From NCBI GenBank assembly GCA_021030905.1, contig JAGFMI010000017.1:310001-374000 (forward strand): a DNA stretch of 64,000 bases. The letters run 5' to 3'. Source of the stretch: Pyrenula massariospora. Lineage: Eukaryota; Ascomycota; Eurotiomycetes; Pyrenulales; Pyrenulaceae. Position 1 is the first letter of the stretch. Every line of letters starts with the position of its first letter. The position numbers and the translations under genes are program-made. The notes under the pieces are model-generated. The model was not told where the DNA came from. It did no database searches and saw nothing but the letters and a program-made list of their open reading frames with translations. Shown here piece after piece: positions 54,302 through 64,000 of this stretch.

Positions 54302-55416
54302 TTTTGGCGGGGAGAATCCTTGGTGGAAAGCGGTGGTGGAGCCTGGTTAAGGGGAAGGTGGTACGTTGCTTGGGTGATGGAGGGGATGCTTAGCTCGAGC
54401 TGGTGGACTGGTATACTACGTTACATGCTCATACCCCAAACTGGATCTCAGAATGCGATAGGATAGCTTATAGTATGAGCGCTGCCTACTTGCTTACTCA
54501 ATCGCGTAATATCCAACCCTTCCCTAGATTCGCCTCCATCCCATCCTATCCCACCCATCCTCCACAACCTTCCGCTTCCGCTTCCGCGTCACCACCTTCA
54601 CCCGCTCGCCCAACCCACGACATGACCGTAGGAAAGCAACACGCAGCTCGGCAACTGGGAAGAACACGGTGTTACTGCATTGGGGGTTGGGGAGATGGGG
54701 ATGCTGCGAGATGTGGGCTTAGCTTAGGCTGCTGAATAGGGTGATTGGGTGGAGAGGAAGATCGAGAACGAGGAGTTAAATGGGTAGGTGTTGATATATT
54801 AGTTGGGAAAGGAAGGGAGGAGGTGAGCTTGGGATGGAGGGGAGGTGGAGTCCGAAGGTAGCTAGGGTTGTTGCGAGACGTGTGCTTGGTCTCCCTACTG
54901 GATGGGGTCAGTAGGATAAAATCGGGAATGAGGTGAAGGGGATTGGTAGAGGGAGAGCATGAAATACATCGAAAGACTTGGTATAACGTCTGGATTGGAA
55001 GAGGTGGACTGGAGTCAGGTGGTGAGGGAAAGATCATGTTGTTTGATTGATCGTTTTGTTCCTGTGTTGGAGGAGGTGCTGTGGATGCGACCTAGTTTCT
55101 TTACCCTAGGGTGATAGATCTGAACGATGAACGGGACGGCGATCACGGTGGGATTGGCTTCGGACTTAGCATAGTTGGGCTGAAAAGTTCCGAATTAGCC
55201 TCAACTGATAATATCGGTGGGTTTGAGGATACTTCTTTTCATGTGCGACTACATGTAATTCTATCAAGGGTCAGTGATAAGATGCATTATACAGATAGTT
55301 CCGACGGTCACTGCATGAGGATACAATATCGAGCGCCAAAGTCTCGATTGCCATGCTCAGCATGAGACCTCGTTCTCAGCCGACTCGCCACGCCACGTGC
55401 TGGAGAGTCCTAGCTT
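54302..55416. other. intergenic with another C-rich then G-rich block
   Basis: About 1.1 kb. C-rich at about 54520-54625 and G-rich at about 54680-54860. The overlapping frames (54403-54735 + and 54672-55037 -) are low-complexity and rejected. Confidence 0.5.
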
Positions 55417-56301
55417 TCACTTCCCTTTCCGCATCACATATCTGAAATCCGTGTCATCGCCTTGATCTCTCATTGGATCCTCAAATCCCATGTTCATCCT
55501 ACCCAGTGGTTCAAACCAGTCTCTTATCCAGAGCAATTCGAAATTCGTCATTAGTTTACCACGTACAGCCTCCTCCCTGGTCCTCTCCAATCCGAAGGCC
55601 CCCTCATCATCGCTAACCGACCGCAAAAAAGCATAGTCAACGTCTTGGATCCGCCCGAGCTGCAGGTCGATGATGCTCAATTGCCTAAAGATATTGGTGG
55701 GACGTGTCTTCAGCATGAACTTGAGAAGTTTCCTGTGTCCCTTGGGTAGTGGCATCACCGGACGGAGTCGCAGGGGGGTGAGTTCTCCGCCGAGGATGTA
55801 CCCTTGGACGGTGACCGTCTGTGCGAAGTGAGCTAGTTTATTTGTGGCTGTGAAGGCCATGTATGTCGCGAAGATGGTTGCGAGCCTAGATCCGTCGTCG
55901 GAAAGATTGATGGTTATGAATCTTAGGTTCTGGAATGCCGTTGTCAGGTGCTCGAGAGTGCGGCCTCCGGTGAAGTATTGGAAGAGAAGCGGGGGATTGC
56001 GCTCGATTGGTTGGACGTTGGCGATTGTGAGGTCTTTGATGGACCGCTTTATTTCTGGCCGGATAGGTTGGCTGAAGTAATCGCGTACGACTTGAATTTG
56101 GTTCTCCCCGTAAAGGACGGGAATAGCTTCTTGAGAGATTAGCTGACAGCAACGGAGGATCTCTGGGAAGAGAGATCGCTGGGCCGGTAATAGCTGATTG
56201 TAGTCAGACAGGTCACAGATTTCATCTTTGATGAGGAGATAGCGATAGATATTCAGACGAATTTCTGTCGGCAGCTTGAGGAAAGGAAAAGTTTCTGCCA
56301 T
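55417..56301 (-). CDS. F-box-like protein of unknown function (294 aa)
   Basis: Single exon. The N-terminal 'FPFLKLPTEIRLNIYRYLL' is the LPxEIRxxIY motif shared by F-box-like domains in many lineage-expanded fungal proteins. 'ILRCCQLISQEAIPVLYGEN' follows at the position usual for this family. Beyond it are an alternating beta/helix-like stretch and 'QTVTVQGYILGGELTPLRL', with a C-terminal R/D-rich tail ('NMGFEDPMRDQGDDTDFRY'). These proteins may act as substrate adaptors of SCF ubiquitin ligases, but this one could also be a degenerate non-ubiquitin member. The ATG starts just before the motif. Intact open frame; no evidence for introns. Confidence 0.8.
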   Translation of the reverse strand: MAETFPFLKLPTEIRLNIYRYLLIKDEICDLSDYNQLLPAQRSLFPEILRCCQLISQEAIPVLYGENQIQVVRDYFSQPIRPEIKRSIKDLTIANVQPIERNPPLLFQYFTGGRTLEHLTTAFQNLRFITINLSDDGSRLATIFATYMAFTATNKLAHFAQTVTVQGYILGGELTPLRLRPVMPLPKGHRKLLKFMLKTRPTNIFRQLSIIDLQLGRIQDVDYAFLRSVSDDEGAFGLERTREEAVRGKLMTNFELLWIRDWFEPLGRMNMGFEDPMRDQGDDTDFRYVMRKGK

Positions 56302-57051
56302 GCTGTTCGATGTCTGAGGTGTCTCCTAGCGAAATTATGTATCGTCAAGGATTTTTAGGAGAGCTTAGAAGTGCAAGTGGTATCTGAAGCTTTATAGCTG
56401 AGCAATCGTCACTCCATAATTAGTAGCGTAAGGATATGACGTGAAACAGTGATTATTCAGTTCAAATTTTCCTCAAAAGGCGTGATAGAGACGATACGGG
56501 AAGAGGTGATTGAAATGGAAAGCTTCCTCACCTTGGTGACTTAAAAGTCGCCATCCATATGCTATAATCACCGCAAGCTTCTCACAGATCTTGTCACCAC
56601 ATTCGTGCGGATCGTTTCGTAGGTCTCAGGGCAGCTGCCAATTGATTATAGGAAGCCTTTCAGACTACCTCTTGGTCACTGGTGTATGAGCTTTAATGGA
56701 TGGTACACACTCACCATTGTCACACTAGCAAGCAGAACATCCACGTAATTGTCATGCCGCAGTACAGCGAAGGAGCATTGTGTGAGCGGTCCGTACGCAT
56801 GAGCCGAAAACCGGGAACAAGGACATTTGGCACGAATCTGGAGCGCCGAACTTGATCTCGAACTAGAGCGCAAATGACATCCGACTCGCTTTTTCTGCCA
56901 GACAGGGTACAACTCAACACCTCAATGCTAGAACAGAGTTGCAATAGAAGTTGTTGTCGCTTTGACAAGTTTTGACAAATAAAAAACAGTATTTGATAAA
57001 CATATATTATGAATTGATTTAATAAAAATTTAAAATATTGAAACTAAGATG
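56302..57051. other. intergenic, becoming AT-rich
   Basis: About 750 bp. Frames at 56676-56968 (-) have no support. After about 56970 the DNA turns AT-rich and leads into the tRNA. Confidence 0.5.
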
Positions 57052-57130
57052 AGCCGCGAATCAGGATCGAACTGATAATCTAAAGATATGCTGCCTGCAA
57101 TCTTACGCGTTACCACTACGCCACCGCGGC
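57052..57130 (-). tRNA. probable tRNA-Cys (anticodon GCA) with a 7-nt insertion in the anticodon loop
   Basis: Read on the minus strand from 57130: a seven-base acceptor arm (GCCGCGG with TCGCGGC, one G-T pair), TG linker, D arm with stem GCGT/ACGC, a T arm with stem ATCAG/CTGAT and loop TTCGATC, and discriminator T at 57052. The variable loop is AGATT. The anticodon region (stem AAGA/TCTT plus a mismatch) has a 14-nt loop, TTGCAGGCAGCATA, which fits a seven-base loop with GCA as anticodon plus a 7-nt intron after position 37. U73 and the GCA anticodon both fit cysteine. Fungal nuclear tRNAs often carry short introns in this position. A pseudo-tRNA from decay in AT-rich DNA is the alternative. 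Confidence 0.72.
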
Positions 57131-57619
57131 GTTGCTAAAGACATAGGAAGCGTAGTTGCAAACACTAGTATCAGAAATAAACTTTACTTGGATATTATCT
57201 ATAAAATAATAAAAATTAAGAAATAAATATTAAAGATAAGTAAAATTGCCGCTTCGTACAATAAATTTAATTTTAATAAATACAATTTTACATTACAAGT
57301 GGCATGTTAATCTTATTATTAAAATTTAAATATTCGAGATCTAAATTAATTTTTTTTATTAAAAATTTATTATTAATAGCTTTTTCAATCTATAATTATC
57401 TTATTATATTAATATCGAATTATTATTTTATTTAAATACTAAGATAGAACGGAGCGGTATTTACTTCATTACTTAACTCACTAAATATTACTCTACCATA
57501 TTAAAGCTTTGTGCCTTATAATTCTATTTTAATAAACATATTCTTTAAAATTAATACTCTTTTTACATAGAACGTAATATGCTAGGTTTTAAAAGATTAT
57601 AGTTCTAAAATACTTTCTG
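57131..57619. other. AT-rich block, RIP-like
   Basis: Long A/T runs, TTAATA and TATTAA words and scarcely any G or C, with no coding frame. It resembles the AT-rich isochores left when RIP mutates repeats in Pezizomycotina. Parent element not identifiable. Confidence 0.6.
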
Positions 57620-58620
57620 GAACTAGCGGCCCAGATTTTTGATAGCCCGTAATTACATGGCCCTGCAATTTGCGCAGCAGATGGCCATGAAGCTTATAAT
57701 TAGCTTAATCAGTGCACGGCGGGCGTCTTGAGGAGTAAAGCAGGGAATTAATCGACATCCCAGAGCGGTGGAACGCCTTGCGTGGTAGGATAAGCCCGTA
57801 GTACTTTGACTGCCAGCATCCTGCCCACGCCACACACGGCTTCCATAGACTATCTAAGATTACTGCCAGCTCAATGGCGGCATGCCAGGACACTGACAAC
57901 CTGCATCGACTTCACCCTGCTCCGGGCCTAGGTGAGTTCTCACCTGCGGTCCGGGTGTCTCCGAGGGCTCGCATGGAAACCCGCCCCATTTCGCAGTCTA
58001 AAAGTGAGAGCGTGTCAGCACAATACCTCACAAGAAATGAAACAGTTGTTTACTGACGTACAGACGCGCAAATTTTTTAACATCTGGATCACCCTATATC
58101 CAAGACGCACCGCAAGGTATGCATACACTAATCAACGATGGTATGTCTTGCTAACTAGGCAAAAATGGCCTGTCTTGTCTGCTTAGTCTGCCTTGTCTGC
58201 GTCTGTCTGCATATCATGTCTACCTTACTGCAATCCCTGCATTGACTCTCCAATAGACCCAATTCAAAGCTCTTAAGCGCCGATGTCTCGCTCGCTTAGT
58301 AATCCAGATACAGGATTGCGTCTCTTGTTTCTCGTGCTCCAGACCATTCTGCCACTCCTTGTGGAGGAGATGTTACGCCCCCAGCCCCCGCAAGGCTGTA
58401 ACAATGCTCTATGCAATTTGCTGAGCAAGCATGTAGTCTCATTGGGATGATTGAAAGCTCCTGTAAAATATGTTGTTCCACGGCTTGATTTGGGAGCTGC
58501 TTTGCTACCAAAAGGAAAGGATAGCCATACATCTTTATAAACGCAATGTGGCCACGATTCGTGATCCATTCAAAACTCATAGAGTCGTAGAGGGAGACTT
58601 AATCAAAGATTCAGCAGCTT
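57620..58620. mobile_element. possible remnant of a transposon / solo LTR
   Basis: GC-richer DNA flanked on one side by the AT-rich block. On the minus strand it includes a TGTTACAGCC-type start near 58400, a short inverted pair (GTTACAGCC at about 58391-58399 and GTAACATC), and a polypyrimidine/TCTGTC-rich section at 58170-58215. These are features seen in LTRs, but no matching second copy, PBS or target-site duplication was found in the window. Short frames here give no transposase or reverse transcriptase motif. Confidence 0.25.
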
Positions 58621-59055
58621 CTGAATGGCTCTTCTTAAGATTCTGATTTATCATCCGTAATTCCTCTGCGGATGGGGGCTCTTGTCAAGCTCTTCCAGTA
58701 GAGGCGCGAGGAGATGTTAGAGCTATTTTCATCTCAGCGGGCGGTTTCACTCTTTGCAGCTCTGTGCAACACAGCAAAACAGCGTTTGTTAGTCAGGATA
58801 CATGCATCTTGACATGCCTCACTGCTATTTGACGGCCTTCGCGTACCTGGAGAGTACGGGTTTCATCGTCGATGTAGCATGATTTAGAGAGAATTCTCCC
58901 CTCGAGCTCGTTCGCAATGCTGACTTTACAATACTTGCTTACTGATTACTTGTGTGAAGACAGAAAAAGATAGGTAGTACGTCAAGTCGGCTTTTCTCCA
59001 AATTCCAAAATAACGAGAACCTTGACCAAAGCGGCCGTCAACAGATAGCAAAACT
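58621..59055. promoter_or_regulatory. upstream region of the DUF3433 gene
   Basis: About 430 bp; no gene. Presumed promoter, with no nameable element. Confidence 0.4.
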
Positions 59056-62000
59056 ATGCTAAAATATCTGTTCAATGCGCAGAGAAGCAGAAATTCTCGA
59101 GCGAATGCGCACGACCATGAATGGATTCCACCTTGGCTGCGATTATCACGCGCTCTTCCGGTCTCCGTCTACTGCTTCCTATTAGCCGGAGCGCTGGAGG
59201 TTCTCAATTTCGAGTTTACTCGTCATCATGGAGTTCCTGCTGATGCGCAACACGACAGTATCATGAACTTTATAAGATACTCACCTACGGTCTGCGTTGT
59301 CTTCTTAAGTTTTGCCTGGAAAGCCATTGTGGAAGATATCAAACACGTAACGCCTTGGTCGAAGATCAGTGGAAAATGGATAGACTCAGAAGCATCGATG
59401 TTGCTAGATTATATTACAAGTCTTGAATTCTTCTCAGTGTTTTCAGCACTTCGCAATAGGCATTGGGCGATGTTCCTAGGGCTAGCTGTCAGCTTTTTTT
59501 GCGGAACCTTGGCGAGCTTAACAAACTCTCTTACATACACGGATTTCTCCACACCTGTTTCTGAACATGTTGCTCTCACGAAAACATCTCACCTCAAATT
59601 CAACAACAACACTCTATTATACGCAAATGGTACTCTGTCTACACCTTCTGATCATCGAAGAGCACTGCCGTATGCAGCGGTAACAGCAGAACGTGCCCAT
59701 TATGGGCGTTCTATGAATTGGACAAAAGACTCACACACTTTCGAATCATTCGCAATTACGACAGACCATACAGAGAACGCAATTATCGAGGCTGATGTGC
59801 AGGCAGTCACCGCAAATATGAAATGTGATCATTTTGAGTACAGAGACCAATACGCGGGTGCATTGTTTTCGAATATGACGGCGAATCCAAATGACCTGCA
59901 GAGAATGAAATGTTCTCTTCCATGCGAGATGAGTATTCGAACTGGCGACGAGCCAAGGTCTCATGGAAATTTAAGGGGGTGGCTTAATTTGACTTCTTGT
60001 TCTGAACAATATGACGATGTACGCATTGTTGCGAATGCCGCCACTTTGCAGAATACGACATCAGAATCTTGGGAAATCTCCAAAGCCCTTGGCTTTATGT
60101 GCTCACCTGAATTTATAACACGGCCTGCTCGGGTAAAAACTAACGCAGCGAATGGCGAGATACTTGAGTACTCATTCAAATCATATCCTTTGCCGACTCG
60201 AATCGACGTACAGACCTTGATGGCTGCATTATACATATATCTTAACAATCCCACAGACAGGAGGACCATAATTGCTTTCAGTGAGCATGTATCACAGGAA
60301 GAAATTAAAGAGGTCATGCTGGCACAAACTGGCACAGTCGCTCGCGCAGCTGCAGTCTACAGAGACACCTTTTATTTAGATCCTTTTTTCTCGCTTCTGA
60401 CAGTTGGCCGGACTGAGGGTGACGTCCAGTCGCTTCTAAAAAATGCCACTGCGTTTCAGACAGAGATAGAGCTTCTCGGAAGTCAAATTTTAAGACAAGT
60501 CGTTAGCACTTTTGCGAGGAAAACAAGCTCTGACAAGCTCGATGGCCTGCTTTGGACCAGCCGCCCAAGACTTTTAGTCCGCAAACACATATTACGAACG
60601 TTACAGGTAATGTTGATTGTTATTGGATGCGTATGTATTCTTGAGGTTACAGCTCTTAGGCCACGGACCCTCTTAAGAGAAAGTTATGGGTCTCTTGCTT
60701 CTATCGCCGTGATTTTAGCGGGCTCGGCCATCGAAGTTGAAAATACTCTTGCACGTAGCACACTTATGGCAGAGAAGGGCGCCAGGAAGTCTCTGCGGTT
60801 AAAAGCCTGGCGGTTACAATCGAAAGCTAGCAAAGCTGTCACGCTTCAGTGCACTGAGAAAGCGCAGGTGAAAGACAAATCAATATCACGCATGCACCTT
60901 CAAGATTATGCAACTCGAGGACATAGTCCGATCGCTCTTCGTTGGTGGGCCGAAATTACCATCATTTTAGTATTGATTACTATCATTGCAGCCCTTGTAT
61001 TCCTCTTCATGGTGTCAAAATTCATGGCCGGATTTTTGGATTATACTTTTAAAGCAGCAGCAGCGCTTTCGATACTTCCTTCAACTATACTTATCCTTCT
61101 CGGGTACGCTTTGGGAGGTATAGACGGAGCTGTGACTTCTTTGGCTCCATATGAAAGCCTCTGGAAACGGTCCAAGGAACGGCCACTACTATTTGCTAAT
61201 TCAAATCTGTCATTGTTGAACCTCCCTTCCCAAGCTGCCAAATACCGTCACGGACTTGCAGTCGTTGCTTCTTCGTTTGTGATGCTGCTAGTTCCAGCTT
61301 TAAAGGTTGTATTGGTCAGCCTTTTCTTTCCAGTTCTGGCACGACGGTTCACAATTGGTCGATCACTTGTCGATACTAGCCTCCCGACCAATCTACAAGA
61401 AACTTTTAAGATTGGCAATAACGATAACCAGAGTATCATCGAGAGGGCCTCGCAGCTCGCGGAATATGGAATGATATCATCCATTAATATGACCCAAGGA
61501 TCTGCTGTTCTTCAGAATTTGGTCTTCAGCAATGTCACAGAGGTCAGACTGGAAACTGGAAGCAGGGATATAACTCAAGGCAAATTGACGCTCAATGTGC
61601 CCGCTATTGCTGTTGATACTAACTGTAAAAGTGTTAACATGACCGTCTTAGCTAATTGGGACAAAATATTCAATGACTGGGTATTTAGTTTCCACGAGGT
61701 CAATGAGAAAACTCTTTGGGACAGCCCATCCCTCTCCTTACACGGACAAACGAATCGCTTTAGGGGGACAACGGCTTTCACGAATGAAAGCGTATATCAG
61801 GTTTCGCTTGCTGACGTTGGAAGTATCAAGAATATAGTAACGAACACTACACCGGTGGACACAAGTGGGAAAAGATTTTTGATGCGGCCAGGTATGTTCA
61901 ATGTATCGGTACCTACAATCAGGACCGCCTTCTGTACAATGAATATAAGTCGAGTGACGGTTAATACCACATTTTTTCAGACTACAAATTCCAGACTCGA

Positions 62001-62928
62001 GACATTGTTAGAGGAATTCATTTGGGAACCAGTTAGCTTTGATACCGCAACAATAAAGCATGTACAGCAGTATGACCCTACTGATGTTCCAGACTGGTTG
62101 TCTCCTCTATCCAGCAAGCGATTTGCGACGTCTTTGTCTTCCACAGATGATATTGGCACGATTGATAGCAACTCTCTGTGGCCATCGAGTGGGAGTAGTA
62201 CGAATATCTTTCAGCTTCTAGCCACATACGGGGAATACAGTCTCAAAAACATCAGTGCACTACTCGATAATGACGAATTCGTGGCCGCAATGAAAGCTGT
62301 GTACACTGCATATACGACAAAAGTTCTTTCAGAGCTAAGGCTATTTGCCTCAATGGATGTATTAGCCAGCGAGCCGCAGCAGATAAAGGGACATTTGGAT
62401 TGCTTTGTACTACGCATTGATCAGGATCAGACGACAACTATTATTCTTATGGCCTCACTAAGCGCAATACTCATCTGTATGGCCTTGATATTCGTTCACT
62501 TCCCAAGTCATAGCATTCTTCCCAAGAGTCCGGGATCAATCGCAGCTAGAATGTCATTCTTAGCGCATAGTCGCCTTATCAAAGAGCTGAGGAGAGAAGG
62601 TATTGTTCGTGTCAAAGACTCGAAGCTCTGGGACCAGAATGCCACACTTGGCTGGTGGAAAGTTGTACACGAAGGCGTGGAAGAGGAGAATGATCAGGAT
62701 CCGATGAGGTGGGGCATCGATATAGGCGAGGATGTGATACGGAGAAGCTGGAAGTCACCACCGGCAGATTCCCAAGGAGACAGAATAAATGCCGAGCCAT
62801 CTCAACCCGAAGAAGGATCGGCAATCAGCTTGCGAACGCTACAAGCTGTTCCGAGCGTTGCAAGTCCAGCACTGCTACTGCCTCAGGTTACGCCAGATTC
62901 TCCACCCACTCTCTCGGAGTCCCCTTGA
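59056..62928 (+). CDS. DUF3433-type large membrane protein (1290 aa, single exon)
   Basis: Single frame of 1290 codons. The start of the first module is 'PPWLRLSRALPVSVYCFLLA' with TM segments and 'IRYSPTVCVVFLSFAWKAIV', then 'DITSLEFFSVFSALRNRH'-like sequence (with the variant DYIT) and another TM helix. A long N-glycosylation-rich luminal/extracellular loop with paired cysteines follows ('NTTSESWEI'). A second module at about residues 520-760 repeats the TM pattern ('AAALSILPSTILILLGYAL' and 'HGLAVVASSFVMLLVPALK'), followed by a second sequon-rich loop and a final TM helix ('ILMASLSAILICMALIFVHF') before a cytosolic tail. This duplicated layout is typical of fungal DUF3433 proteins; function unknown. 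No frameshift or intron is seen. Confidence 0.88.
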   Translation: MLKYLFNAQRSRNSRANAHDHEWIPPWLRLSRALPVSVYCFLLAGALEVLNFEFTRHHGVPADAQHDSIMNFIRYSPTVCVVFLSFAWKAIVEDIKHVTPWSKISGKWIDSEASMLLDYITSLEFFSVFSALRNRHWAMFLGLAVSFFCGTLASLTNSLTYTDFSTPVSEHVALTKTSHLKFNNNTLLYANGTLSTPSDHRRALPYAAVTAERAHYGRSMNWTKDSHTFESFAITTDHTENAIIEADVQAVTANMKCDHFEYRDQYAGALFSNMTANPNDLQRMKCSLPCEMSIRTGDEPRSHGNLRGWLNLTSCSEQYDDVRIVANAATLQNTTSESWEISKALGFMCSPEFITRPARVKTNAANGEILEYSFKSYPLPTRIDVQTLMAALYIYLNNPTDRRTIIAFSEHVSQEEIKEVMLAQTGTVARAAAVYRDTFYLDPFFSLLTVGRTEGDVQSLLKNATAFQTEIELLGSQILRQVVSTFARKTSSDKLDGLLWTSRPRLLVRKHILRTLQVMLIVIGCVCILEVTALRPRTLLRESYGSLASIAVILAGSAIEVENTLARSTLMAEKGARKSLRLKAWRLQSKASKAVTLQCTEKAQVKDKSISRMHLQDYATRGHSPIALRWWAEITIILVLITIIAALVFLFMVSKFMAGFLDYTFKAAAALSILPSTILILLGYALGGIDGAVTSLAPYESLWKRSKERPLLFANSNLSLLNLPSQAAKYRHGLAVVASSFVMLLVPALKVVLVSLFFPVLARRFTIGRSLVDTSLPTNLQETFKIGNNDNQSIIERASQLAEYGMISSINMTQGSAVLQNLVFSNVTEVRLETGSRDITQGKLTLNVPAIAVDTNCKSVNMTVLANWDKIFNDWVFSFHEVNEKTLWDSPSLSLHGQTNRFRGTTAFTNESVYQVSLADVGSIKNIVTNTTPVDTSGKRFLMRPGMFNVSVPTIRTAFCTMNISRVTVNTTFFQTTNSRLETLLEEFIWEPVSFDTATIKHVQQYDPTDVPDWLSPLSSKRFATSLSSTDDIGTIDSNSLWPSSGSSTNIFQLLATYGEYSLKNISALLDNDEFVAAMKAVYTAYTTKVLSELRLFASMDVLASEPQQIKGHLDCFVLRIDQDQTTTIILMASLSAILICMALIFVHFPSHSILPKSPGSIAARMSFLAHSRLIKELRREGIVRVKDSKLWDQNATLGWWKVVHEGVEEENDQDPMRWGIDIGEDVIRRSWKSPPADSQGDRINAEPSQPEEGSAISLRTLQAVPSVASPALLLPQVTPDSPPTLSESP

Positions 62929-63479
62929 GGTGGAGGCGTCCTCGGAGATTGCGCCTACGAGCATTCAAGTGTTCGAGCCCTATCCACAGTGCGACTGAAC
63001 TGCTGCCATAATAGGCTGGCTCAAGGGAAGTTGTGCAGTTGAAGTTGTGATACGGAGGCATTTAGACCGACGGGAGCTCAGATCTTTCCTTCTCAAACAC
63101 ACTTTCACACCTACGCGTTCATGTTTCAATGCTGCTTATAGATACCATTTACTTCCTTCTCAATCGTTATTGCAACCTCTTTTTGGCCATTGAATGATGT
63201 GAATTGTGATTTTAGCCCTCTGGTCTTGTTCCGCTGTTCAACGAAGGACGTTTTCCAGTGAGCGGCTAGCTGGTTAAGAACATAGACATTTAGACTTGCA
63301 TATCACAATGAGAATTCTAGAATTTAGGATATTACGTTCCTTAGACAACAATTAAAGAACCAAGGACGAATGCTCTTGAAAAAGATGTAATGGTTCTAGC
63401 CCGGTATGTGTTCGTGCACGTCCCATTGCCTGTGATAGGCCAAAAGACCAAGTTGACAGCTTGCCTGACAACCCCCACA
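62929..63479. other. intergenic, no gene
   Basis: About 550 bp after the DUF3433 stop, with ordinary composition. Nothing supported. Confidence 0.5.
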
Positions 63480-64000
63480 TACTATATATATATTAATACT
63501 TTTCGCGTAAACCGTAAAGGCTTTTTATACAATGTTAATATTATTATTATTAATAAAATAAATAATGGCGAGGTTTATAAAGAGGAATACATTATTATAA
63601 ATAATAATTATTATTATAATAAATCGATATAGTAAAAGTATCGGGTTTATATTTTATTATAGATAATTAATTATTTAATAGAGGTTTACAACTTATAGCA
63701 GTAAACTTTTTCTATTTAATTAACTAGGTAGCTAATTCTTTAACATTTAAAAATTAATGCTTTTTAATTATAACTATAATAATTTATTTAATATTAAATT
63801 TTAGCCGTCTACTTAGTTTGAAAAAAAAAAGCAATTTATTAGATATATATATATTTAAAATCTATATTATTTTGCCGAAAAATTATTATATAGTAGTAAA
63901 TAAAATGAATTAATATGATTTTAAGGGCTTACCATTAAATTATTTATAAAAATTAAAAAATTTAATTATTATAATATTAACTAACAATATTATTAAATTC
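63480..64000. other. AT-rich block at the right edge, RIP-like
   Basis: From about 63480 the sequence is dominated by TTATTA, AATAAT and TATATA words and runs off the window. A frame here (63390-63632) is an artefact of AAT/ATT composition. Likely the edge of a larger RIP-affected repeat island. Confidence 0.6.

Noticed and set aside
63390-63632. 80-codon + frame made largely of I/N/Y
   Set aside because: An artefact of AT-rich sequence.
1-64000. CRISPR array or bacterial-type operon
   Set aside because: No regularly spaced direct repeats; the splice sites and gene families are eukaryotic.

Overview
This window comes from the nuclear genome of a filamentous ascomycete (Pezizomycotina; a Leotiomycetes/Helotiales-like fungus is my guess, not a demonstrated placement). 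The reasons are many short introns of about 50-70 nt with GTRNGT donors, CTRAY branch points and YAG acceptors, a HET-domain gene plus two decayed HET fragments, DUF3328/UstY-like, DUF3433 and GH16 proteins, and very AT-rich gene-poor blocks that look like repeat-induced point mutation (RIP) debris. Assignments rest on reading translated frames and on remembered family motifs; no search was run.

Layout. 1-12.4 kb: accessory-looking DNA with a three-exon fungal membrane protein (1720-4185, -), a small four-TM protein (6279-7213, -), a multi-pass protein (10290-11429, +) and an eight-cysteine secreted protein (11944-12376, -). 13.2-19 kb: a possible secondary-metabolism group with a tyrosinase (-), a DUF3328/UstY-like protein (-) and an FAD monooxygenase (+). 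The tyrosinase has an internal stop and the DUF3328 gene has a frame break and a degenerate first HxxHC motif, so the group resembles a decaying or remodelled ustiloxin-type (dikaritin) module. 20.7-29.3 kb: T5orf172/GIY-YIG protein, 40S ribosomal protein S8, a DUF2470 membrane protein, a class III aminotransferase with an exact internal 69-bp tandem duplication, and a secreted GH16 enzyme.

30.4-46.1 kb: an intact HET gene, a bromodomain protein, a small coiled-coil protein, a divergent pair of conserved genes of unknown function (38.9-41.4 kb, - and 42.4-43.9 kb, +), and V-ATPase subunit B. 46.2-52 kb: a HET remnant, a multi-pass membrane gene, and a second HET remnant. 52.4-56.3 kb: TFIIH subunit Tfb1 and an F-box-like protein. 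57.0-58.6 kb: an AT-rich block holding a probable tRNA-Cys, then GC-richer possible transposon debris. 59.1-62.9 kb: a 1290-residue DUF3433 membrane protein, followed by a second AT-rich block running off the end.

Conserved housekeeping genes (RPS8, VMA2, TFB1, bromodomain protein) are interleaved with accessory genes. A recurrent compositional motif runs through the right-hand three quarters: C-rich DNA that flips sharply to G-rich DNA within a few hundred bases, inside several genes and in some spacers. The flip is always C-then-G on the strand shown, an arrangement that is its own reverse complement.
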